NCBI GenBank assembly: GCA_002749535.1
Contig: MZZL01000393.1
Span: 507,103-571,102, forward strand
Source: Apophysomyces variabilis
Lineage: Eukaryota; Mucoromycota; Mucoromycetes; Mucorales; Mucoraceae
Reading direction: 5' to 3'
Length of the DNA stretch: 64,000 nucleotides
Shown here: positions 33,665 through 44,591 of the stretch, one piece after another
Numbering within the stretch: the stretch's first letter is position 1
How the letters are laid out: each line of letters starts with the position of its first letter
The notes under the pieces: generated by a model
Told to the model about the DNA's origin: nothing
What the model saw: only the letters and a program-made list of their open reading frames with translations
Database searches by the model: none
Position numbers and translations under genes: made by a program

Positions 33665-34068
33665 ATGCCTTCAGCCCACTCATTTTTGATACACAAGCAT
33701 TTAGACACTATTCCTGAGAATTACACCATCGACCATTTGTCGCTTATTCCTATCCATCCTCTACAAAAACCATCACAGTCCCTTTCTACTCAGTCGCCTA
33801 ATTTAACCATGGTAGATGCTTCCACGAGTGAGTTAACTGTCCGCCAAAACAAGTTATGTAACCCGAACAAACGAAAAACTTGTGGTTCGGCAGAATCATC
33901 TTTTTATCACTGTAAAGACTGCAGAAAGTTTCACAAGAACGTCAATTGCTTGATTGAACATCGCTGGGCACATTCAAAAAAAAATAGGGGCTTCCCACTA
34001 AATTGCTGTTGACAAAACGTCAACAACTACAAATGCTGGAGATTGCTGGAATCCTGATCAGCATAGGT
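33665..34068 (+). CDS. C2H2 zinc-finger protein, frameshifted at a poly-A run
   Basis: The 115-codon frame starts with a Ser/Thr/Pro-rich region and ends in one zinc finger, FYHCKDCRKFHKNVNCLIEH with RWAH, with exact C-x2-C-x12-H-x3-H spacing. At 33976-33984 there are nine A. One frame further, the sequence continues as GLPTKLLLTKRQQLQMLEIA followed by GILISIG and a possible GTAACA donor at 34068. This looks like the natural C-terminus, so the nine-A run is either a real frameshift or a sequencing error. A further exon may lie at 34140-34245, but no phase-consistent join was found. The function is unknown; nucleic-acid binding is the usual role of this finger. Confidence 0.5.
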
Positions 34069-35227
34069 AACAAAACACATCGAAGAACAGCGTCCAAAAA
34101 GCTCCATACAGTCCCCTCCGAATAGCAATTCGATCGATATATATATGAAGACGGCATTGACCCGTGCCGGCAAGACGATGAAAATGCTGGTGCATCGTTA
34201 ACCTGCGTCTCCACCAATGATTTGTCCTCCGACTTCATACCCTGAAAACAGCTAAAATACAAAAAGCAAAGCTCGCACTCATTCAAACATACAAAGCCGT
34301 ATCTATACATATACATATATCAGATATTTACAGTGTTTGTGTCGATACAAATTTGACGATATTTCACGTTTCTCAGAGTAAGGACAACTGCACCAGTTTC
34401 TTTATTCTTTTTTCTTCGTCTAGTGTCTTCTCCATCCGTTTTTAGGCAGCGTCTGTGGAACCTGCAAAACTATGAAGGTTTTTGTATATTATGGCAACGT
34501 ATGAACTATAGATATATCGTCCATTGTTTTTCCTGCAAACGGTAGGTATGTAAAAAAAGATGACTGTATGTAGGCGTTAAGCAAACTAATTGTGAGATGT
34601 TCTACGACTTTATCAAAACACTTAAACACGCAAAGCATATATTGCTTGTTTTCAAAGCAATTGATCGAGAGCAAAGTAAAAAGCATTTAAACATGTTGAA
34701 AGAACAACCTGGTCCGTCATGGCATCCTGTAACTTACTGCGAAACTGCTATTAGCAAATCTGTCTCTTTTAAGTGCTTCATCCTGAGCTTCAAGAAAACA
34801 TGAACTACGGGGGCCACTAACAGTAGTTAGACTACTTTGCCTAGACCCTAGTCTTCCTTAGATTACCCAGCTAGACTATCTCCACACTCGAATGATATTG
34901 ATGTGCCATAGAAAACACCAACAACAGAACCTGTTGTTGAAAGCTGTATCTTAAGGCTTTAACCCTTAAGAGATATCAAATCGTTATGCTAGTACTGTTT
35001 TCCTTAAATCCCCGTTTATGGCGCGAATTAGCGCCACTAAGCTTGGTTTGGGATGAGCGGTCGTTTTAAGTTTTTGGTAATATTTTCTATATGGCCCGAA
35101 ACTAAGACATAACGCGCCATTCACCTTTATGGCTTTAACTATATGCATGCGTTAAACTACTCATTCTCGATTAGGTTTATAAGGAAAAAAAGAAATTTAC
35201 TCGACCATAAGTTGGTAAAACGACACA
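34069..35227. other. Spacer
   Basis: No recognised gene. Short frames at 34020-34316 (-), 34489-34686 (-) and 34597-34803 (+) have no domain. A GGCGC..GCGCC palindrome lies near 35021-35036. Confidence 0.45.
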
Positions 35228-37000
35228 TCAAATCCGATATATAAAGTTTTCGTTTTGGCGATCCGTGAGATCCAGATGAACATCGTTCCACTGTATAGGT
35301 GGATTCATTCGTCGTCGCTTATTGACACGGGCCATTGATTGCCGAACAACAAGAAGACATGCAATGATGACTATATTTGCTACAGCATATCCAATCATTC
35401 CGCCGAGATAACGAGGTGCTTGCTTGCTAACCATCATTTGTGGTCCGACGAAGTTTCCAATTGTGTAGAAGATCATATTTACGCTATAATAAAAGACCTT
35501 TTTTGTATATCCAGATACATTGTTTGAAATAATTGTCAAAGACAAGGAGTAGGTAGATGTGATTGATGCTATCATGTTGTTAATAAATTATATTGCTATA
35601 CGCACGACGAACTTACAGCAAAGCAAATAAGCCAGGAGTAAGATGAGCCCGTTTGGTAGTGTTGCAGCGAGTATCAAGCCAATCAAAGAAATTGAGGTGG
35701 TGACAACGGCTGCTAAAATGAGCTGGTCGGATTTCCGATCAATGACAACACCAAGCACAAGAAACAGTGCAGCTGATACACCACTGGGAATTTGTAATAA
35801 AATAGAATTCAAACGCTGAAACGATGTAAGGATGCTTGATCATACAGTCACAGTACCCTTACTCACCGAAAAGCCAATGTTGTGCTTTAGTTGGGTACTG
35901 AACAGAATAAGTCCTCCGTTTTGAAAGTGGATGCACATGGTAATGATGCCCATGCACCATAGACGGATCTCTTTTAATGCTTCCCATATTTGGTCGTACT
36001 TTATCTCTCTGTTTCGTACGACGGCATTGTCTTCTGTTCTTTCTCTCACAATTATTTCTTCTTGTGGTGTGAGCCGAAGAAGCTTTGAATGCGGATTATC
36101 GACGAGGAAAAAGAAAATAGCAATCCCACATAGCACGGTGACTGATCCCCATATAATGTATGCCCTGTTTGACAAAATGGCTGAGTCTACCGTGCATGGT
36201 ACATCCATTAACGTAACACATGAACTTCTTTTATCTATTTTTCCCTTTTTCTTACCATTTCCAAGGCGCCAAGCCATTCAGGCCGTTCATATGTCCGATT
36301 CCGTAAGAAATAAAACTGCCGATGATGACGCTTACACAATTGCTGAGAAACAGAAATCCGTTGCAAGCCGACTGTTCTGACCGTCGATACATAGTACTCA
36401 ATATCATGAGCACACAAGGATATGTTCCTGCTTCAAAAAGTCCTAGGATCACACGAAGTACAGCAAGCTGAGCAAAGTTGTTACACAGAGCCGTAAAGGC
36501 AACACTAGTACCCCACAGTACTAGAAGTATGCCGAGATAGCGCCCAACAGGTATCCGGCGTATGAGATAGTTATTAGGAATCTAACCAAGAATACATGTC
36601 AGCCGGATAAATCAACCCGTTATTTCTCATACTGATACCTGATAGCTCAAATAACCGAGGTAGAACACTGAACCTAGCCAGCTGAAGTCACCACCTGTCA
36701 TGTGGGTGTCTTCCATGATTCCCAATACAGCAGCCGTACTTAACAGGGTCTTGTCTACATACTAGTTTTATTTATGAGTTGATTTTACCAAGCATAGGAT
36801 AGATGTTCTCCTGACTGTACTTGGATGAATAGGATCATAAAGACTCCAGGCAATAATGTGTAGTTAAGCTTTCGCAAAAACGCTTTTTCAGCTGTACGTT
36901 TGGAGACGGATTCAATCATTTCCGTATCGGAGATGGAAATAGTTGAACTTTCCTTGTGGGCAGTACCATGGGATGCGTTTAGTTCAAATTTGCTAGACAT
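35228..37000 (-). CDS. MFS transporter, anion:cation symporter (Dal5/Tna1-like), copy 1
   Basis: Plasma-membrane permease of the major facilitator superfamily. Fungal members of this branch take up allantoate, nicotinate, vitamins or similar organic anions; the substrate here cannot be told. Six exons (36821-37000, 36639-36761, 36256-36581, 35867-36164, 35617-35815, 35228-35568) give 488 residues. The N-terminus is cytosolic and acidic, then YVDKTLLSTAAVLGI opens the transport core. Family segments are VGRYLGILLVLWG, LRVILGLFEAGTYPCVLMIL, MYRRSEQSACNGFLFLSNC, and in the second half ISNNVSGYTKKVFYYS and NFVGPQMMVSKQAPRYLGGM. Hydrophobic stretches are compatible with 12 helices. Its paralogue lies 2.9 kb upstream in the direction of transcription, on the same strand. 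The reading frame is intact. Confidence 0.9.
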
Positions 37001-37973
37001 GACAAAGAAAAGGAGCAAACGTTGGACAATGGCCAGAATAAAAAGGAATATCAAAACTTAGACAGATGTCGAGTTTAAAAAGAAATGGAAAGTAAGTGGC
37101 ATAACTCTATCCAAAAGCAGCGTGTTGCATATTGAAATCGGAACATCATCACAGGCGTATCCCCCCTTTTATCCGTTACAAACAAAAAAAGTTTCCCTTT
37201 CGGAACCGATAAATTTGATGGGGTAGCACGATAAATTTTCTACTACAGGTAGTAAAACAAATGGCCATTGAAAACTTTGCTTTCAACAGACAAAGACTTT
37301 GTCACGCTTGATACTGTACGCGGGATTTGATCTTGATAAACACATCGCTTTCTAACAAGCAATCATATATATAAATATGGTTGGCTTGTTGTATGTATGT
37401 GCAAACAGTTTATCTGGCTTCGCTCAATAGCTGTTGTCTGATAAGTAGAATTTACATTGCAATCATCACTGGCCACAACATTCTATTGGCAGACATGTAG
37501 TCCCGCAGACGTTTAACGTATGGACCGTGAAAGTGGAATTGCAATAGGAGCAAAATGTGCTTTTAATCAGTTAAGTCCCAGTCTATTCTGTGAGATACAG
37601 ATACTAAACTAAACCTTAGTAAAACAATCGCCACAAGTACATGGTCAATACTACTCCATCGAACCAAACTGCCAAAACCATCTGGAACTGAGTGTGTTAC
37701 GCCTTACCATGCCCGTTCAGGCAACATTGCAGGTTTCTCCTTGTGTATACTTTAGGATCTTGATGATATGTTTTTTAAATCAGTAATCAATGTGGCCTTA
37801 TGCAGAACTTCAAGCAAACATAGTGTAATTGATAGAATAATCAAAACAAACTGTTCGTTGTAGACTGACATGCAGAAAACTGAGCGCTGGAAAGCAAAAA
37901 CACTTGGACAAGTGTTTCGCGATTAGACTATCCGAAGGATACGCCATACAATATTGCTATTTAGTAAGTGACT
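37001..37973. other. Spacer between MFS paralogues
   Basis: Upstream region of transporter copy 1. No gene is seen. Confidence 0.5.
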
Positions 37974-39228
37974 CTGCGGTTAAAAAGAGATTCCACCACC
38001 TTTCCACCACCTTTCTACCGCTTTTCCACAGCGTGGTAGAGTTTCTTCAGAGGGTTGTGGAATGCAAATTCCACCATCTTTTCTATCACCTTTCTACCCC
38101 CCCAAAGTTCAACAATCGGATAAAGTGTTATATTCAGAGACCATTAGGTTGATGTTATTGGATCAAGTAGTATGCATTAGAGGCTAATGTTTTAATTTCA
38201 TTCAACCATATTCCTTTCTTTAAGCACTTTTTATTGGATTAACTTGCTTACAAGGATACATCCTATTGGAGCTAACGATTCTTATCTAGCCTATCCAATT
38301 GGATGCTCTTTTTGTTGCATGCATTATTTTAGCGAATAAAATACACTTCTTTATCTTGTGCAAGGATATTTCTTTAGCCATATATAGAGAAAGCAAACAC
38401 TTTTATTTTCTTGGAGCTATATAATATAACATACTAACAGATAGCTAATTTTACGATTAGATCTATATAATCCTACCTAATCACTGAAGGCTAAAGAAGC
38501 ACAGTCTTTAAAAACAATAATTAGTAAAACGTACTAAAAGCTAACATGTTAACATACCTAAGACGGCATAGCAATAACGAACGGCAGCATTACATATAGG
38601 CGTACAAAAGTTTTCTTGATGAGTAATTAAGTTGCAACATGAAAAGTATCTTTACCGTTAAAACGTGTGCCATACTTCTCTGTTTCCATTTTTTAAAGAT
38701 AAGGAAAGCTACTTTATGCAACAAGCAAAAAGTCAGGATTAGTTATATTCAGGTTGGTCAATCAAAATACCTTAGTTAAAAGTAAGAAGCAAGCTTCCTA
38801 TAATGTGCGATCATGCCGGCTATCAAAAGAAAGAAAGAATATGCTGTCAAATGAAGATAAAAGCTTACTAGCAAAGGACATGTTTTCAGATCAAGGTTGC
38901 ATATCATTAGAATAATATATCAGCAACGTTTTGAAAGTGAGGTTGCCGATGAAGTAGCAAAACACTATGAAATGAAAAAAAGCTATAGAAGAAAAAGTTT
39001 GCAAAAGAAAAGGATGAATAAAAGAAAAACGCGGATTACTCTGTAAAAAAAAAGAAACCATACTAGAAGAACGTGATATAAATATTTATGCACTTGTTTT
39101 GCTGTGCTAATTTAGTTTTGTATATGTCTGCAGCAGTAACAGCAATTGGGGGGGGGAAGAAGAAAACGTGGTAATGTAAGAAATTCTACCACCTGGGTGG
39201 AAAGTGGTAGATCGCCCTTCAACCGCAG
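37974..39228. mobile_element. Non-autonomous inverted-repeat element (1.25 kb)
   Basis: The left end starts CTGCGGTTAAAAAGAGATTC and continues with CCACC repeats to GTGGTAGAGTTTCTT. Read on the minus strand, the right end starts CTGCGGTTGAAGGGCGATCT and continues to GTGGTAGAATTTCTT. The similarity covers roughly 55-70 bases with indels. The interior (38110-39120) is very AT-rich and has no coding frame of note. Just outside the right end the reverse strand reads CAGTGTTTCCGCA, so the true tip may lie a few bases further out, as in hAT-like ends. No clear target duplication was found. Confidence 0.55.
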
Positions 39229-39903
39229 TGCGGAAACACTGAACACAACGCATCTCCAAATGCTAAAGAGGGGTATCGCTTGTTAATCGGTTAGCAACTA
39301 TATAGCAAGCAAGTCGAGATGATGACAACTATACAAAGAAAGTACGTAACACTGTAAGAAGACTAGTATCATCACTATGGGAAATGGTTCCTGCTTTACA
39401 TTTGTCATTAACTGAAAAACAGGACTCCAACACTACCGTTTTCGGGTCCGCAGCGGACTGTAACGTTGGTTCCCAACGACTACCTTTTATTATATAAAAA
39501 ATAGCACATACAGAACCACAGGTAGTAGAATAGAAGCTGACGGAGACCAGGCATAGCCCGCTTTTGCCATAGTGCATTCTGGCAATCAATGACCGTTATT
39601 CTTACGAAAGGATCAATGAACAGTTCCAGCTCCTTATTAGATAAAGTTTGTTGAGAGTGTAAATATTTGAAAAGCATTGTAAGCAGAAACAGGTTCAAAG
39701 CTTTTCCATTCACTCTATAATCTTTGTCCATACATAATGAAACTTCTGGAATCAGGATGGATCTCCCACTGCGAGGAATCACCTCGATTATTGTCCATCT
39801 TTGTGCAAACGCTCTCTTATTTACCTAAGGCTGCCCATTAACCATCAAGGCTAGTTTTCAGCTTATCTTTTGCTTTTTCCTTAGTATAACACATTTACGA
39901 AGG
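39229..39903. other. Spacer downstream of transporter copy 2
   Basis: Minus-strand frames at 39329-39589 and 39480-39782 overlap each other and match no family I recognise. Confidence 0.45.
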
Positions 39904-41617
39904 TTACAAAGAGTAGACATAGCTTTTGTTTTCTTTGTCCGTCGGGTCGTGACAAAGGTTATCTGCTTCACCAGGCAAACATAACCTTCGTTTGCGGTTG
40001 ATTCTTGCCATGGACATGTACGTTATCGACAGGCAGATGACGGTAACAACATTCGCTACGGCAAACGTTGTTAATCCAGACGTGTACTTGGGCGCCTCTC
40101 TTTCAAGCATAAGCAGCGGTCCGACGATATTGCCCAACGTGTTGGAAATAAGCACAGCGCTGTTATAGAACACCTTTTTCGTATATCCCGCTACATTAGT
40201 GGAAATGATCGCATACAAGACACTGTAAGTCCCAGCAAAGGACGCTTGAACATGGTGAGTAAAAGGGAGAATTCGATGCGAGACCTACTACTAATATACA
40301 AGCCAAGTAGTTTCAATCGGTTGTCAGAAACTGTAACCAAAATTAAATGTCCAACCACAGCGATGGTTGACATACATATCCCAATAGGAATTAGTTGCTT
40401 CACTATTGGATACATCATGACGGGGATAAACGCAAAGATAAGGGAGATAAAACCAAATGGGGCTTGTAATAGGATAGATTCGCGATCCTACAGTGACCAC
40501 AATGGCATCTTTGCTACTGCTGCTTGATATTTACTTACTGAGTACGCTAAACCATGTAAAATCTTAGGACCAAAAACAACCACTGCTCCGACCTGTAAAC
40601 TGGTACTGAAATCTGCCAAGCAGAGGCACCAAAATCGTATCTCACATAACGATTCCCGTATGTGTTTCCAGAAAAAATTTTTGTTACGTACGACGGCATT
40701 ATCAAGAAGACGATCCTGTACGATACGAGTTTCTTCTTCCGTCAAATGTAGCAGAGGCGAATAGGGATTATCTACAAGGACGAAAAAAGCAATAACGCCG
40801 ATGATAACTGTGGCTGCGCCAAAAAGGAAGAATATCCTAGATATTTGTCACCCATTGTATTTGTACTGCTCGAATTGATTATACCATTTCCAGCTACGCA
40901 CGCCAAGTAAGCCGTCTATGTAGCTAATAGCATAACCAAAAATGCACCCCAATCCGTATCCAAGTCCGTTGCTTAGCGAGTAGAACCCGTAACATGTCAG
41001 CTGTTCTGTCCGTCGGTACATTGTGTTAAAAATCAATAGAATGCAAGGTGCGACTCCGCCTTCAAACACACCAAGCAAAAAGCGAAGCACGCCTAATGGT
41101 AAAAAACCTTTGCTTATCGCACTGCAAAACAATGTGATTGCCCATAGAATAGTCAAACATGCAGCATAGCGACCAAGTGGAAGCTTCACCATCAAGTAGC
41201 TATTGAGTAACTACATAACGGGAATGTCAGCTTTTGCTTTTCTCTCTTGACAAGCTCTTATAGAATCTACCAAACCGCACAAGTAGCCAAAGTAAAAGAG
41301 CGATCCCAGCACACTGAATTGTGTCCCTGTTAGCCCGTTACCTTCCTCAATGCCTGTCACTCCTCCTAAGCCCAGTGCCGTCTTGTCTGCAAACTTTCTT
41401 CTACGTATTACATACCGAAATTCGATCTGGTAAACCTTACCTGCGCTACAATAATGGAACCGGCAACAGGGAGTAGTATCCAATTTAGTTTTCGAAATAA
41501 TTTTTTCTCCTCTGGAGACTTCGTAAATGAAGGTTTGCCGTAGAGAGGCCTAGTAGGTCCTGTAGGTCCCAAGTTATTTTCTGAGATAGTTGCTGGGTCT
41601 CTCGGAACGCTTTTCAT
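39904..41617 (-). CDS. MFS transporter, anion:cation symporter (Dal5/Tna1-like), copy 2
   Basis: Paralogue of copy 1, same strand. Six exons (41441-41617, 41271-41393, 40885-41210, 40539-40836, 40292-40487, 39904-40244) give 486 residues. Exons 2, 3, 4 and 6 have exactly the same lengths as in copy 1 (123, 326, 298 and 341 nt) with the same phases. The core begins FADKTALGLGGVTGI; other segments are LRFLLGVFEGGVAPCILLIF, MYRRTEQLTCYGFYSLSNG, ISTNVAGYTKKVFYNS and NIVGPLLMLEREAPKYTSG. The start is the ATG at 41615-41617, giving a 50-residue polar N-terminus; longer in-frame starts exist. Sequence divergence from copy 1 is substantial, so the duplication is not recent. The substrate is unknown. 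Confidence 0.9.
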
Positions 41618-44591
41618 TGTATGAAACCAAAACAAATATGGTTTCCTAAAGACACGGTATTTATAACTTTTTGTGCATAGTGATAATTGAAAGATAATAC
41701 CTACGACTAAACCATTCGTGACGTTAGGGTAAAATGACGTCGGGCGTAAAGACAGCGCGATTGCCGTATTGTGGATTAAACCAAAACTGGAAAGGGCTTC
41801 AGCGTCCCAAACGCGAGAAATATCGAATGCTGTCAGCAAAATAAAACAATAGAAAGTTAAACTTTAGGACTGCCAATAACTCTGCATATATTCATTGTCT
41901 AAATGAAACCGAAAAAACCTATGTGTCATGCTGAATGAATTTATTGCCATTTTAAGTAGAATTTTAACATTAAGAATCGTAAGGGGAAATCACAAATCTA
42001 AAGTACAGATCTCGTTCCCTGAATCACAACTATCTTAAGGCTGTTCCGCTTAGGTAGGTGTTGAGTGCAGCATTTATTCCTTTCACTGCACTATGATATA
42101 GTATTTACCACTGAAAAAAAAAAGAAGAAGATTATGGTAGGTTAAGGAGGTGGATGGATTATCGAAATGGATATAATGAATTTCTTCCTTACTGGTATAC
42201 CGATAGTCTACTGCTCGACCTGAGAAGAACAGATGACATCTCAAATCAATTTTTACTTTGTATTACTCTTCACAGAAATCAAATGAGTGAGTAGAAAATT
42301 GTTGGCATTTCTCTCTTACGGGCTTGAAAAATCAATTCTTTGACTACTCTCGGACGCTGTGATTTCTCCAACTAACCTCTGTGGATTATAAGAAAGCGGC
42401 TTCTCTGTAGTGGATGCAGACATTTCCGTGATTTGCCTGCGCTATCTGTAGCACAAGACCACTGGTTCTCATATACGCCTATCTAACCACATTTGAACAG
42501 GGATTCATCCCGAGTCATATATTTTCTGCATATCCAGTTGACATGTGGTTTACATCTGTAACGTTTTTTCTCGAGGTTGTTTAAGAACGGCGTTCTTAAT
42601 TATGACAATTACAATACTATGCCTTTCCTCGTTGGCTATCGCGAATTATCAATTTCAGTAGACGGTATACTAGGAGAACTAGTAGCGATGAAGCATCGCT
42701 ATAGGTGCATAAAGCAACGGACAAGCCAAAGCCGGCAGCTGACATATACAATTTGATATCAGTCGACGCCACTGAGAAAGGATGTAGGTTTTTTATTTGC
42801 ATGAAGTGACACACAGGAAAAGGTTCTCAACGATAATTTTAAAATTGTAAATCCATGATTTCAACGTAGTATATATCACATCGTCTGTTAAAAATTATTC
42901 TACCTTCACGTTTTAAAAATGAGACAAGGGCTTCTATATACAGGACTTAATCGTCTTCTCTATGCAAGTTGTATTACCTGGATAAATTAACCACACTGTT
43001 GGATCTCCATGAAATCCATGTAAGTCTTGTGTGGTATGGTAAATATGGCCTTGTTTTAAAGGAAGCAATATTGTGTATTTGTATGTTATCGCGGTGACGC
43101 CTCCCAACATTAAAAGCAAAAATGATTGCATCGGCAGGCCTGTATAGAGAATGTAGATACAATCTATATACGATCTTGACCTGCTATTCAAACTAGAGAC
43201 AGTTATACGTAGATGACCACAGTTCAACTCACATTCTCGTTCACTGCGAGGTCAAAGAAACCGAAGCTTTCCCATATGACACGTTTTCCATATACAATAC
43301 TTAATCCGGGTCATATGCTAATGCGCATTTCTTAAAGACACAAATTTTCTCTATATTTGCTGGACGTGTTACTACAAGCAGATAAAGCATTCCCCTGCAC
43401 AGAAATGCATCGAAAAAGTCCGTATCAATCTTACCATAAACACAGCATCCTGTACTCTATTTACAAAAACTAAAGTTGCATTTCATAAATTCACGTGGCG
43501 CATTTGGAAACTGAGCTCGACGCTAACAAAGCAGAAAAAGGACAGACTTAAAGTTTCATTCATAGCGACATTTAGTTCTCATAGAGCGCGACTTTGATTT
43601 TAGTAGCTTTCACAGTGAATACCTTGACGTTCATACCGTATAGTTGCCTTTGATGCCAAAGTTCCCTTGATTCAGATCAGTAATACTTGGTTCCGTCATT
43701 GTTGAGTAACCTCATTTCTGGAAAACGCCATCTCTCTCTCTCTTGCGTTTCCTGTGACAAGCCTAACCAGCAAGATCCGTTCTTGGAATGTACACAGTAC
43801 GGACTACCTGGCGTTTTGGATCCACTGTCTCTTAGATCCTATAGACGGCGCTACTGGTCTTGCATTTTTTCTTTGCAGATTAAGGGCAGCTGGAATGATC
43901 AACGTGAGATCCGAAGTCAGGTATAGTAAAATTGCGTTTCTCGGTTTATAGCAGAGCCTATATGGGTTTCCTTGCAACGCACCAAGCAGAACTGGTATTA
44001 AATCTATAGAAATTGGTCTTAGTGCATGTAAGGCCATATTCTGTTAAGAATAAACGAATGAATAAGATGTCAAAAAAAGGAAAAATTCTACGAGACTGAG
44101 AATGACATTTTTCAGACACAAATACACTCCTTTGTACATTTCTAAAACAGTGAAATGGGACAATGGTAGTTAGACTCATTGTAAACCAACAGTAATACAT
44201 AGCGTTTTCCTCCAATCATTCCAGTAAGCAAATATAATCGTGTAATTTAAGAAGCAAGCTATCGTAATGCTTGGCGCTAAGTAAGGTTACCAAAAAAAGT
44301 ACCCCACTTGTATATATTGCTTGGATAGAATTTAAATTTTTACACATCGTATAAGGTGTTGATGGGGCACTGGCGTTCAGAGTATCATGCATTGACGACA
44401 TCCTTCCACAACTCGATTCAATGCTTATAACGTTGGTTTCTGCTAAATAACCCATTATGATTGGCTATAGGTCTTAACTCAGACCACAGCTTTTGCCCAA
44501 AGCATCAATTTGGCACAACCGGGGCATTTCCGCACGTAGTGACAAAGCAAGGAACTTACCGAAAGGTTGCAGTAGTATACCGCAAGCAAGC
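41618..44591. other. Long spacer upstream of UBR1
   Basis: No gene recognised in about 3 kb. Minus-strand frames at 43804-44037, 44216-44455 and 44474-44719 read smoothly (for example ALRPISIDLIPVLLGALQG and ELPDAMLACGILLQPFGKFL) and could be decayed genes, but no family was recognised. The last of them overlaps the presumed 5' end of UBR1. Confidence 0.4.

Noticed and set aside
37991..38108. CCACC-rich repeated blocks, considered as a CRISPR or minisatellite array
   Set aside because: Repeats are irregular and have an inverted counterpart at 39.2 kb, so they fit a transposon end better.
43687..43951. Plus-strand frame with IRSWNVHSTDYLAF, considered as a LINE endonuclease fragment
   Set aside because: Only the SWN-like string matches; the following catalytic segments are absent and the frame ends quickly.
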